Shown one piece after another: positions 55,299 to 64,000 of a stretch of 64,000 nt of DNA (the first letter of the stretch is position 1; the number at the start of each line of letters is the position of its first letter). The stretch is taken from assembly GCA_032718475.1 (NCBI GenBank), contig JAUCBJ010008638.1, positions 1-64,000 of the forward strand, given 5' to 3'. This stretch comes from Nemertoderma westbladi. Taxonomy: Eukaryota; Xenacoelomorpha; Nemertodermatida; Nemertodermatidae. The translations under genes and the position numbers were made by a program. The notes below the pieces were generated by a model. That model was not told the DNA's origin and ran no database searches. It saw only the letters and a list, made by a program, of their open reading frames with translations.

Positions 55299-58200
55299 CT
55301 ATTTACTAACATTAGTTGGAGACTTGTAATCTCCAGACTTGTTTCGCGTCTCTTCAAGAAGTACGAGACGTTGAGTCGGTCTGTCTACTGTACGACCGTC
55401 AATTGTCCGTACCGTCACGGTTCTTGTTACTCCATCCATAGATGGATGTGTGTCTAAAATTACACCTGTTATCCAGAAGCATCTTTTTAAATTCACTTCT
55501 GCTAACAGCACGTGATCTCCCGGCTTTAAAGCGCGAGTATTGTTGTACCAGGTTGTTCTGGCAGAAATAGAGGGCAAATAATGATTTTGCCATATTTCCC
55601 AGAATTTGTTAGCCAGTAGTTGCGTGATTTTCCACGCTTTTCTACCGTAGCTATCGCCTTCTATTGGAATAGAAATAGGCATTAATGTCGTCGGTGCCTG
55701 CATCAGCAGGTGTGCCGGTGTTAAAGCAAACTGGGATTGTTTGTCATCGGGTACTAATACTATTGGTCTAGTATTTAGTATTGCCTCGATTTCAACAAAC
55801 AATGTTGTCAGTTGGTCGTCTGTCAAGATGTGGTTTACTGGAATTACTTTCGCCATGGCTGTTTTTATAGATCTAATCAATCTCTCCCAGACTCCGCCTC
55901 TCCATGGACTATCTGGAGGATTAAACTTCCAAACAATCTTGTAAGGACGTAGTTCGTTTGAGATTTGGTCATGATCTAATTTCTTAAAGGCTCTAGCAAT
56001 TTCATTTCGAGCACCAACAAAGTTTGTACCTTGGTCTGAGTACAAGCATTTTACTAGTCCGCGTCTAGCGATAAATCGCCGCAATGCTAGTATAAAGGCG
56101 TTGGTGGAAAGATCCATCACACGTTCAATATGAACTGCCCTACTGGACATGCATGTGAAAATCAGTCCCCAGCGTTTTACTAGTATATGTCCACGTTTCG
56201 TATGTATGGGACCAAAGCAGTCAATTCCAGTCTCTGTGAAAGGTGGTTTGAATGCCTGTAGTCGTGCTTGTGGAAGTTCACTCATTTCTTGGGTACTTAT
56301 TCTAGAATGTACCTTTTTACAAATAATACACATACGTGTCACTGAACTTAACGCTTTACTGGGTCTAATTAATACAAATCTTGTACGTAAGTAGGAAAGA
56401 CAGTGGTGTCTTCCAGCGTGTTTCAGATGTAAATGTGCGTCCAGTATCATTGCACGTTGTAATTCGTGATGTTGCGGTATTATTATTGGGTACCTAAAAT
56501 CAGTATTAAAGTCGATGTTTTGAAGCCGAGATTTATGACAAATTAAGCCATTATAAATTATCGGACTCCAACTCAATATTGGTGACGACTTGATTGGTTG
56601 ACCTTGACTTATGGATGTGAATTCGCGTGCGAAATATCGCAATTGATAATGGCGAATTAATTTAATTTCACATCTGTCAATCTCAGTCAATGTGAGTCGA
56701 CGTGTAAAGTTGCGTTTGCCTTTAACGTATTGTACAAAACGTACAATCCACGCTAATTTTCGGCACGCATTTGTCCAAGAATCTGTTAGGTTTATAATAC
56801 GGTCGACGTAAGTATTTATGACGTCATCAAGTAAGTCAATGGAGAATTTGGAAGGTTTTGATTTACTAGATGGGCCCACGAGTCCGCCGGTAGGTATTCC
56901 CTTGTTGACTGTTGATCCGTCCGGGTCTACAAGTAATTTGTCCTTCTTCGTCTTCTTACCTTGATTGTCAGTACTTTGTGTGTCGATTCCTAATGGTGGT
57001 TTAAATTCTATGGGATCACTGGGTTTCGGTAAACTTATTTTTGTGCCGATATTAATCCCAGGTCTCACCGTAGGTTGTAAGGTTGGTATGTCTCTTGAGC
57101 GTAAAGTAACACCTGTATTTACATTTGCGTAGGTACTACCCACATCTGTAATACATGAGGTTTCACTGTAATTATGGTTACTCAAGGGTGTCAAATCTGG
57201 TAGTTTGTCAATAGAAGGCCGCTCCAATAGGGAAACTGCGGCTTTACTATGTGTTAGTATGTTACTAATGTCTAGTAGAACATCTTGTGAAATGTCTGGT
57301 AAAATGTTTCGCGGAACTTCCGGCGAAATGTCTAGTGACATGTCTGGCAAAATGTCTAGTTGACCGTCTGGTAATGTGTCTGGTTGACCGTCTGACGATA
57401 CGTCTGGTAACATGTCTGGTTGACCGTCTGGCGATACGTCTGGTTGAGAAAGGCTCGCAAGTCTTCCTGCCTTAACTTTGTGAGTTATATTTTTCCATTT
57501 CGCCTTTGGTTTCTTCTTAAGTTTCGCCGTTGTCTTTTTCTTTGCTTTACCTTTCTTTGGTTTTTTAATTTCGGCGTCCTTAGGAATAGTATTAGACTTG
57601 TTATCGTATAGTGGCGGCCAATGTTGTGTTGCTCTTTGTAAGAATTGTGGTCCGTGTTGCCAAAATTCCTTGTTTTCCGGTTTACAGAATTCCTCAGGCA
57701 TCATTCCTCGTGACGCAATATCAGCTGGATTTTGTGGTCCGGGACAATGTCGCCAATCTTCCTTTATTGAACGGTCTAGAATTTCTGCACGACGGTTAGC
57801 TACGAATGTCTTGAATTCAAGTGTGTCGTTGTTTATATAAAATAAAACTAACGCCGCGTCAGTCCAATAAAATATCTGTAAACTTGACTGTAGTTCAGTC
57901 TGTATGAGGTTTACAATGGTAGTTGACAGAGTTGTGGCTTGTAGCTCAGCGCGTGGTGTCGTCATATACTTAGTAGGCATTGTTTTAGCCTTAGAAGTAA
58001 TGAGCGATACATCAAACTCATCTGAGTCTACTTGTCTGCGCAAATACGCTGTCACTCCAAAGCCGTTGTCACTGGCGTCGGAAAAACAATGTAATTCTAA
58101 ATTGTCAGGAAATGTTGTCTGTAATGGAAAGTACACCCGGGGTATGGAATAATCCTCTAGCGAAGATAATTGCGCCTCCCAAGTCTTCCATAAGTCCACT

Positions 58201-60107
58201 TGTTCGGATGAGATCGGTTCGTCCCATGTCAGTCCATCTTTCCAAATACTGCGCATATATATTCTTGCTTGCAGTATTATTGGGCTGATGAAACCTAATG
58301 GATCGAACAGTCTGCTTAGTTTCGACAAGCAAGACCTCTTTGTCAGAGAATCCCCTTCAGCGTCCAGTTTTACTTTCACTCGAAAGTTGTCTGTGTTCGG
58401 GTCCCAAAATAGTCCCAACACCTTGGTCGTCGGCAGTGGTTCGAACTCTAAGTCAATGTCACCACCCCCACGTTCAGTCGTTTCGAATGAATTTACTAAT
58501 TCGGCACTGTTTGAGGCAAACTTGGTGAGGTTAAAACCTCCGCCTGCTAAACAGTCCCGTAATTGATGTGCTACTGTTATAGCACGTTCTACTGTGTCAC
58601 AACTTTGTAATCCATCGTCTACATAAAAATCTCGCTCTATGATCTGGATTACCTCTGGGTCATATTTATGTTTCTGATCCCTAGCGGTTTGCTTTAGGGC
58701 GTACATAGGGCAGTTTGGGCTGTCCCTGGCACCGAAAACGCGAACTTGCATTTGGTAAGTCGCCGGTGGTTGACTTAAGTCTCCATCCGGGTACCAGAGG
58801 AACCTCAAACTGTCTCTGTCTCGCTCTAACGCTCGCACTTGGTGAAACATCGCTTCTACGTCACAAGTAAATGCTACTTGGCGCTGACGGAAGCGCATAA
58901 TCACCCCCATGAGATAATTATTCATGTTTGGTCCATCCATCAACTCACTATTGAGAGACATTCCCTCAAACAGAGCCGCGCAGTCATTGACTACACGTAC
59001 TTTGTCTGGTTTATCGGGGTGTCTCACGTAGTGATGTGGCAAATAGTATGTCTGGTCAGTCACAATCTCTGGGTTAGTCATTCTGATAGCGTATCCTTTC
59101 GTCAAATATGTCTCCATCTGAGTATTATACTGCAGATGGGCTTTCTCGTCCTTTAATAAACGTTGTCGTATTGAGTGTAACCGTCTTAAGGCTAACGGAT
59201 AGTTATTTATAAGTTTAGGACGTTGGTTACGCCATAGCATCCCTACCTCATAATGTCCGTCTTTCGTCTGGCGGATAGTATCTTCCATGATCTTTAAAGA
59301 TTGTTTCTCTTGTTCCGACACACATGGTTCGTAACTACCAGGTTCGGCTGTGTCTTGTTCCAACCACCTGATAGTTTTCTCTGTTAATTCCTTGTCCAGT
59401 GCAGCTTGTTCCACTTGATGATTTCTTAACGCATCTTCATCGACGGGCGTTGTTGAGGTTATTGGTTGAGGTAGACTCACAAGCCTTCCGGCGTTATCAT
59501 CTATCGTTGATGGAACCTCTGCCTGACTCCGCTCCTTCTCAATCTTTATACTAACCTTGTGGATAGGCTGCTCTTTGTGACTTATCGTACGCGCTACACA
59601 CGTCGTACTTGTAACATTGTCGTGTTTTGTCGAACGTAGTGTAGTATAGTCCTTGTCGTGTGAAAAGGAATGAGTCGAAGTTATAGTTAATAAACTACAT
59701 GTACTTTGTACATCGTCTTCCTCATCACTTATATCTAGTGTGCGCACAGGCGCTCGAGTGTACCAACCTATCGGAGTTCGACAGGCGTATGCATTTCCTG
59801 CTACGACTACCGAAGGTCTGGTTTCCCACACTTGATGTAAGTTGAATTGATCTGTCCCGATCAGCATTGCTACTGATCTATAGTTGACAGGACATTCAGG
59901 TACACCAAGGTGTCTGAAATACTTACGGTCCTCTAAGGATTGTTCCGGCACTGGACCCAGTAGGTTACTAAAGTCCTTGGTGGCTGCAAAGGTTAAATCC
60001 TTAAAGGGTAACAAAGACCTCTCCTTTTCGCTGTGTTGCGATTTCGGAAGAAGAGTGTCTAAGTTTAACTTAACTCGTGTCACTGGTATTGCACGTTGGC
60101 CATGCAT
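55299..60107 (-). CDS. BEL/Pao Pol: RT, RNase H, integrase
   Basis: 1602 residues from the first ATG after the protease stop; the frame is the same as 61109-60141, so this is the rest of one polyprotein. RT has AFTCDVEAMFHQV (motif A) and FYVDDGLQSC (about residue 495). RNase H has CFSDASDNGFG (about 673), TPRAELQA and YWTDAAL, ending ADIASRGMMPEE. A ~240-residue linker follows with a Lys-rich stretch (KKPKKGKAKKK) and DGQPD repeats (57290-57440). Integrase has an H-H-C-C module (HLKHAG ... CIICKK), GIDCFGP (about 1295), YSDQGTNF and GGVWERL with the catalytic Glu. It ends in a basic C-terminal domain. All catalytic residues seen are intact. Quasi-palindromes lie in two linkers (57449, 59471). 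Confidence 0.88.
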   Translation of the reverse strand: MHGQRAIPVTRVKLNLDTLLPKSQHSEKERSLLPFKDLTFAATKDFSNLLGPVPEQSLEDRKYFRHLGVPECPVNYRSVAMLIGTDQFNLHQVWETRPSVVVAGNAYACRTPIGWYTRAPVRTLDISDEEDDVQSTCSLLTITSTHSFSHDKDYTTLRSTKHDNVTSTTCVARTISHKEQPIHKVSIKIEKERSQAEVPSTIDDNAGRLVSLPQPITSTTPVDEDALRNHQVEQAALDKELTEKTIRWLEQDTAEPGSYEPCVSEQEKQSLKIMEDTIRQTKDGHYEVGMLWRNQRPKLINNYPLALRRLHSIRQRLLKDEKAHLQYNTQMETYLTKGYAIRMTNPEIVTDQTYYLPHHYVRHPDKPDKVRVVNDCAALFEGMSLNSELMDGPNMNNYLMGVIMRFRQRQVAFTCDVEAMFHQVRALERDRDSLRFLWYPDGDLSQPPATYQMQVRVFGARDSPNCPMYALKQTARDQKHKYDPEVIQIIERDFYVDDGLQSCDTVERAITVAHQLRDCLAGGGFNLTKFASNSAELVNSFETTERGGGDIDLEFEPLPTTKVLGLFWDPNTDNFRVKVKLDAEGDSLTKRSCLSKLSRLFDPLGFISPIILQARIYMRSIWKDGLTWDEPISSEQVDLWKTWEAQLSSLEDYSIPRVYFPLQTTFPDNLELHCFSDASDNGFGVTAYLRRQVDSDEFDVSLITSKAKTMPTKYMTTPRAELQATTLSTTIVNLIQTELQSSLQIFYWTDAALVLFYINNDTLEFKTFVANRRAEILDRSIKEDWRHCPGPQNPADIASRGMMPEEFCKPENKEFWQHGPQFLQRATQHWPPLYDNKSNTIPKDAEIKKPKKGKAKKKTTAKLKKKPKAKWKNITHKVKAGRLASLSQPDVSPDGQPDMLPDVSSDGQPDTLPDGQLDILPDMSLDISPEVPRNILPDISQDVLLDISNILTHSKAAVSLLERPSIDKLPDLTPLSNHNYSETSCITDVGSTYANVNTGVTLRSRDIPTLQPTVRPGINIGTKISLPKPSDPIEFKPPLGIDTQSTDNQGKKTKKDKLLVDPDGSTVNKGIPTGGLVGPSSKSKPSKFSIDLLDDVINTYVDRIINLTDSWTNACRKLAWIVRFVQYVKGKRNFTRRLTLTEIDRCEIKLIRHYQLRYFAREFTSISQGQPIKSSPILSWSPIIYNGLICHKSRLQNIDFNTDFRYPIIIPQHHELQRAMILDAHLHLKHAGRHHCLSYLRTRFVLIRPSKALSSVTRMCIICKKVHSRISTQEMSELPQARLQAFKPPFTETGIDCFGPIHTKRGHILVKRWGLIFTCMSSRAVHIERVMDLSTNAFILALRRFIARRGLVKCLYSDQGTNFVGARNEIARAFKKLDHDQISNELRPYKIVWKFNPPDSPWRGGVWERLIRSIKTAMAKVIPVNHILTDDQLTTLFVEIEAILNTRPIVLVPDDKQSQFALTPAHLLMQAPTTLMPISIPIEGDSYGRKAWKITQLLANKFWEIWQNHYLPSISARTTWYNNTRALKPGDHVLLAEVNLKRCFWITGVILDTHPSMDGVTRTVTVRTIDGRTVDRPTQRLVLLEETRNKSGDYKSPTNVSK
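57449..57468. repeat. Quasi-palindrome copy d, inside pol linker
   Basis: AAAGGCTCGCAAGTCTTCCT; on the minus strand it is read in frame as GRLASL in the linker between RNase H and integrase. The copy at 59471-59490 is read as GRLVSL upstream of the RT. Confidence 0.75.
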
Positions 60108-60140
60108 ACTACTTACGGTATAACTGACGTTCTTACCTTG

Positions 60141-61179
60141 TCAGAGATCCGTCACGACATCAGCTACCTTCTCGTCCACATAGCTGTGAGATGAGGCTGA
60201 ATCCAGGATAGCGTAGATCCTTTTGCTCCCTTTGGTGCCAGTAATCTTAATAGGAATTACGCTGAAACCTTTTAGTTGGTCAGTCGTCAGAAGCGCGATC
60301 GATGGTTGTTCGTCTCCATCTGAGTATACGTCGTCGTCCTCGGTTTCTTCGTCAGAAGACCCGGATTGCTCTGGGAAATAATCCCGAATATGCGTCACGA
60401 ACGTTGGAGTCGTTCTCGATTCACGATTCTTGTCGGCCGTATTACATTTCGCTGCTGCTTCTGGGTGTTCCCTAGTGAAGCGTTTGGTCGGCGTATGGCT
60501 GTCCGTATGGAGCAAACCGTCGTGGTTGCGTCCACAGGATGGACAAGTGTCCGTATTTGGACAATCTTTGCGGACGTGTCCGTGTTGAGTACACCGCCAA
60601 CAAGAGTCCAATGGCCGTATCTGCAGCCATCGTTCTTCCGAGTTTAACTCGCGAAACAGCTGACAACCTCTTAACTTGTGAGTGGTGTGCCGCTTGCCTA
60701 GCTGCTCGCAGTATTGGCAACCGCTAAAGTCTGCACTCAATTGTTGTCTGGTCTGTTTGATCCCAATAGGTGCGGATACTCTACTACCGTCCAAAAATTG
60801 TCGGGTTTCTGTCGATGTGGCGTAAGTGGCCATCTTGGTGGATGTTGTCTGGGGTTTTTGTCGGTTTGAGGATGGTAAGGTGATTCCTTCTGCTACGATG
60901 TGTTGGTCAGTGTAGTTGGATCGAGTCTCCACTACCGCTTCCCTGGATATTAATAGGTATACATCCTCTAGTTTCAAGAATCCACCCCGTTCTTCCCGCT
61001 GGTATTCGATCTTCCTCCACTCCCGACGAAGTCGATGGTGGAGTCTCCCTATGATCTTTAATAGGACTGTAGGGGTGTTCCCGTAATCGAGTTGTCCAAT
61101 AGATCTCAATGTAGTGATAGTGTTTTTTATTTCGTCAGCTAGCTTTAGTAAGTCGACTGGTTTAGTAATAGCCCCCCCT
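60141..61179 (-). CDS. BEL/Pao Gag C-terminus, zinc knuckles and protease start
   Basis: The open frame is 61109-60141; its coding sense extends upstream to about 61170 (ITKPVDLLKLADEIK), joining the Gag core across a G7 run by a one-frame shift. It contains a Gag helical region, Cys/His knuckles (CQYCEQLGKRHTTHKLRGC, CWRCTQHGHVRKDC, CPSCGRNHDG) and an acidic stretch (DEETEDDD). The aspartic-protease active site ILDSASSHSY follows. TGA at 60141-60143 interrupts the protease; the same frame then continues into Pol after eleven codons. It could be a nonsense mutation or, less likely, readthrough. Confidence 0.8.
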
Positions 61180-62482
61180 TACAGAGTTCCTCTATCACTG
61201 ACTTGGCCATGCTGACTGTACCTCCGTAGATTGAAGTTAAGCGATCGTACGCTAACTCGAAGGCATCTGGTACACCAACGAAAGTCTCCGCTAAGCGTTT
61301 TGGTTCTCCCGTCAAGGTTTGAAGCAGATAGTTGAACTTTTCCCTTGAGGTAAAAGCGCACGCCGCAATTTGAGATTCGATGTAGTCTACGAACGTGTGC
61401 CAATGTTTAGAGTTACCGGAAAACTTAGGTGGTTGTTGCACCGGTAGTCCTTGTCTGGCTGCGAATTTAGCTATCTCCTCGGCTACATTCAAAGTTTCGC
61501 GTCCTTGGTTGGCAATCGAGTTGATGTTCTCCCGTCTTGGCGCTTTTCTTTGATACGAGGTGGTTTTTGAAGTTATCACTCTTTGCGGTTCCTTCGTGTT
61601 TCTATTGTGTTCGAATTCGGTGTTTCTCGAACTATCAGTTTGAACTTCCTCCAAGCGTTCCTCGATCTGAGCCAACTTGTTAACAACTGTTCGCTTGTTA
61701 ACAACATTCTGTCGCAGAATGTCGGCGAATTGTTGTGTACTGATCGCGTCCTTTGGTTGTAACGCTTTCTGTGTTGGTGTATTTTGTGGAGGATTGTCTA
61801 TAAAGGAATTGTCTGAACGCTCGCATTTATATTCATCGGCCGCTCCCGTTCTAAACACTTCGCGTTCCGGGTAATCCGATTCACTCGAAGTACTACTATC
61901 ACCTGGATACGGTGGCCGACGTGCTCGCGTCCGTTGGGTTGTCCGGATTCTAACATTCCTTTTCGAAACATCGTCTACTGGTTTCCGTCGTTCGGTAGGC
62001 TCGCAGGTCTTCCTCGAAGTCGTAGAATGCGATGTAAACTGGTTAAGCGGTCGCGTATCCACTGGTCTCCGTTGTTCGGTAGGCTCGCAGGTCTTCCTCG
62101 AAGTTGTAGAATGCGATGTAAACTGGTTAAGCGGTCGCGTAATGGCGTTTGAGTCCAAAGTCCTCGTAGGTCTAAACACAGTTGGGTTTACGTTGTGCGT
62201 GACCGGTTTTGGTGTCGACGGTTGACTCCGCTTTCGTCCTTCTGGGCTCCTCTCGGAGGCGCACCCATGAGGCGGACGTGTTTCCACCACCCCTGGGGCC
62301 AGTCCGACTGATGTTATTATCAGACCGGGCCGGATGGTGGCCCGATGCTTCCCGGGTTCTGTTTTCGGTCCCCCGATCACACCGGCACAGCTCGTCGAAC
62401 GTGTAGCCAGATGGGCGGCTACTGTCAACTTACTGTGGCCTGACTGTACATTGAGCCAACTCAAAGTATAACAAAGAGTCAA
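61145..62482 (-). CDS. BEL/Pao Gag core
   Basis: The conserved part is the C-terminal half: QPPKFSGNSKHWHTFVDY, FNYLLQTLTGEPKRLAE and YGGTVSMAKSVIEELC, as in BEL/Pao Gag proteins that form the particle. The first ~150 residues are low in complexity. They include an exact 28-residue duplication (84 bp, 61977-62144), each copy holding a quasi-palindrome (61996, 62079) read as RKTCEPTE. The frame ends early after the G7 run; the meaningful continuation is in the next frame. The N-terminus (MTLCYTL...) is doubtful. Confidence 0.7.
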   Translation of the reverse strand: MTLCYTLSWLNVQSGHSKLTVAAHLATRSTSCAGVIGGPKTEPGKHRATIRPGLIITSVGLAPGVVETRPPHGCASERSPEGRKRSQPSTPKPVTHNVNPTVFRPTRTLDSNAITRPLNQFTSHSTTSRKTCEPTEQRRPVDTRPLNQFTSHSTTSRKTCEPTERRKPVDDVSKRNVRIRTTQRTRARRPPYPGDSSTSSESDYPEREVFRTGAADEYKCERSDNSFIDNPPQNTPTQKALQPKDAISTQQFADILRQNVVNKRTVVNKLAQIEERLEEVQTDSSRNTEFEHNRNTKEPQRVITSKTTSYQRKAPRRENINSIANQGRETLNVAEEIAKFAARQGLPVQQPPKFSGNSKHWHTFVDYIESQIAACAFTSREKFNYLLQTLTGEPKRLAETFVGVPDAFELAYDRLTSIYGGTVSMAKSVIEELCKGGLLLNQSTY

Positions 62483-63421
62483 CCGGCAGGTGGACCAGTC
62501 GATAGCGATCGAGCACCAAGGTCGCCCTTGGGCCTAACCGACGGTCTTGTCCCACGTGGGCTTGCGCTACCCAACATTGGAATTTTGACACGTTTTCACC
62601 TGCCTCGCCGGCAATATTGAGGGGAAGTAAGTTCCACAAACAATATTGACTAGCTCGAAAGCTAGGAACAAGTAACCACTTACCCGTCCTGTACACGTGT
62701 ACTCAACAGATGCTCACAATATCAAGTACACTACGGTAAACACAAATTCTGACACATACCATGCACACACAGAGGACATAATCGGGTAAGACAAAATCCG
62801 TGTCAAAATCGGGAAAGACAAAATCGGAGGGGACAAAATTGTATCGACCAGCAACAAAAATCGAGAGTACCTTATTTTACCGACAGGGTAAAATAACTTT
62901 GTGTGCACAAAGTATGCTGGGGCGCAGTAAAGTATGGTCCTACTAATACCAGCGGCGTCTGGACCAACTGGCAAGGGTTCCCATACTCACTCGCAGTGGC
63001 CACACATACAATCACGTGCACTCACGTACCCACAGCAACAGAAAGCTCAAAGACCCAGACAGTTTATTCCAATGCCACCAAAGACCAAATCAGCTGAACA
63101 TGGAGACAATAACATATAGTATCAAAAAAACGGAACAGCTGATGGCCAATGGAACCATCCAAGCCCCAAGCAAACTGCCACTGATCGCCCACATACAAAA
63201 CATAGTTCACACCACATAAACCACAAATCACGCCATGCCACCACCCCTACTGTGTACAGGACTGGCAGTACGGCAACAGGCCGACTAGACGGTACCACGG
63301 CACCATGTCGATTCATGGTTCGCTAGACACGAGGGCCTTAAGTATCTCCCTTGCACTTAGACGACAATTTTAACGTGCCCCCAGACCCTCACGAGTCTGC
63401 CGCCGCCTGCTACAGGCACCC
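62483..63421. other. Interval between two Gag segments
   Basis: No continuous Gag sense is visible. It holds three copies of GACAAAATCGG-like units (62790-62840) and A/C-rich sequence (62990-63240). A degenerate quasi-palindrome is at 63381-63402 (CTCACGAGTCTGCCG). It may be an insertion, a 5' leader, or the join of two element copies. Confidence 0.4.
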
Positions 63422-64000
63422 CTATAGAGACCTCACCTCTTTAGGTACCTGTTTAGTCGTCATTAATGCAGGCCCTGCCAATAAACTACTACGATCTGTA
63501 ATCGGCGGGTTACTTACCTTGACTCTCGGAATAGGCGATGACGTTGCTCTCGGCGGTACAAACTTGTCCGGAATAACATACCTTGCATCGTGTATAGGAG
63601 ATATACTGCTACTACCAGCAATCGAAACAGGTCTTTTATTCGTAATTGGTGCGAACATTGGAGTTACTTGCAGAAATCGTTGACATAAGTCTTTAACCAA
63701 TTCCCGTTCTCGCTCAGGTGCTCCTACGCTTACTTCCTTCATTCGTTCCTGAATTTGACGATGTCTTACCTCTAACCGGTCTAGATCGTGTCCGTCTCGA
63801 GATCTCATTGATCGATCGCGGGCTTGAAGATCCAGATCTTCCTTGGCGTTGGCTAATTCTCTCGCCTTCTTCTCGAGTTCGAAATGAAGTTTAACTTCTT
63901 TCGCGCGTTGTTCCGTCTGTTGTTGTTGCGCCTCGAACTCCGCTAGTCGTATAGCTGATTGAGCCTTTATTTGCCGTTTTTTCATTTCGGCTCTCGCTTC
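63422..64000 (-). CDS. Coiled-coil N-terminal Gag segment, partial
   Basis: The frame is open to the window edge (upstream codons give EARAE), so the start lies outside. Residues before about 100 form a charged, Gln/Glu/Lys/Arg-rich coiled coil (RLAEFEAQQQQTEQRAKEV, LEKKARELANAKEDL). A Pro/Ser-rich linker follows (SSSISPIHDARYVIPDKF) and a stop at 63422. BEL/Pao Gags commonly begin with such a coiled coil, which suggests it belongs to the Gag at 61145-62482, but the 0.9-kb gap is unexplained. Confidence 0.5.
   Translation of the reverse strand, partial: EARAEMKKRQIKAQSAIRLAEFEAQQQQTEQRAKEVKLHFELEKKARELANAKEDLDLQARDRSMRSRDGHDLDRLEVRHRQIQERMKEVSVGAPERERELVKDLCQRFLQVTPMFAPITNKRPVSIAGSSSISPIHDARYVIPDKFVPPRATSSPIPRVKVSNPPITDRSSLLAGPALMTTKQVPKEVRSL

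Larger units (their letters stand above)
53030..64000 (-). mobile_element. BEL/Pao-type LTR retrotransposon, extends beyond window
   Basis: On the minus strand the order is coiled-coil Gag segment, Gag core, zinc knuckles, aspartic protease, RT with YVDD, RNase H and integrase, followed by an extra zinc-knuckle frame. Fusion of Gag knuckles to protease and the YVDD box are typical of BEL/Pao. Breaks: a frameshift in Gag (61172-61178), a stop in the protease (60141-60143), stops in the extra frame, and a non-coding interval at 62483-63421. LTR borders were not established. Confidence 0.8.

Noticed and set aside
41516-60143. Genetic-code reassignment suggested by in-frame stops
   Set aside because: All three stop codons occur as interruptions (TAG at 41516 and 54419, TGA at 60141, TAA at 54335), and host genes end normally, so decay of mobile elements is simpler.
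63351-63683. Plus-strand hydrophobic frame of 110 residues
   Set aside because: It is antisense to the Gag coiled-coil/linker frame; hydrophobicity results from complement of charged/Pro-rich codons.

Overview
The window is a stretch of animal (metazoan, invertebrate-type) nuclear genome. Non-coding DNA is AT-rich and full of minisatellites. Genes have introns with GT/AG borders, and two housekeeping proteins are clearly eukaryotic: a TFIIIC subunit and an ER protein disulfide isomerase. Most coding capacity belongs to retrotransposons of marine-invertebrate type. I cannot assign a phylum from sequence alone.

Layout. 0-1.2 kb: 3' part of a LINE reverse transcriptase with a (TAG)n tail running into a 53-bp tandem array. 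1.7-7.4 kb: AT-rich intergenic DNA with a small inverted-repeat element and a 0.93-kb foldback element just upstream of the next gene. 7.4-10.1 kb: intronless gene for a TFIIIC subunit (GTF3C2-like) with N-terminal zinc fingers and a WD40 propeller. 11.9-13.3 kb: 31/34-bp minisatellite. 13.4-15.9 kb: element bounded by G-run inverted repeats, with a hAT-type MITE nested inside that has a perfect 8-bp target duplication. 16.2-18.1 kb (minus strand): two-exon PDIA6 gene, convergent with the TFIIIC gene, with a tRNA-like SINE in its intron. 20.4-24.7 kb: LINE fragment and a frameshifted Ty3/gypsy-type gag-pol truncated by a 161-bp tandem repeat. 25.9-27.3 kb: two inverted arrays of TCGATATTTTT units. 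29.1-30.6 kb: 65-bp satellite.

30.8-45.7 kb (plus strand): a gene built of symmetrical phase 1-1 exons. There are four EGF-like exons, then two further cysteine-containing exons of unknown type. Its introns host two antisense insertions of one R2-like non-LTR retrotransposon family with a restriction-like endonuclease. Both have clear 14-15 bp target-site duplications. A SINE, whose tail has grown into a tandem array, and a tandem duplication spanning an intron/exon border also lie here. 45.8-52 kb: LTR-like ends, a LINE 3' fragment, a hAT element and AT-rich DNA. 52.5-64 kb (minus strand): a BEL/Pao-type LTR retrotransposon (gag, protease, RT, RNase H, integrase) with an extra zinc-knuckle reading frame downstream of pol. 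A short quasi-palindrome is scattered through it in coding and non-coding DNA.

The most unusual signals are three. First, both R2-like copies carry long in-frame tandem-repeat inserts at the same place in the RT, between the motif-B region and YADD, but with unrelated repeat units. Second, a dispersed ~20-bp quasi-palindrome in the BEL/Pao element sits in open frames of pol and gag linkers, reminiscent of in-frame palindromic elements of bacteria. Third, several minisatellites visibly arise from pieces of mobile elements or exons.
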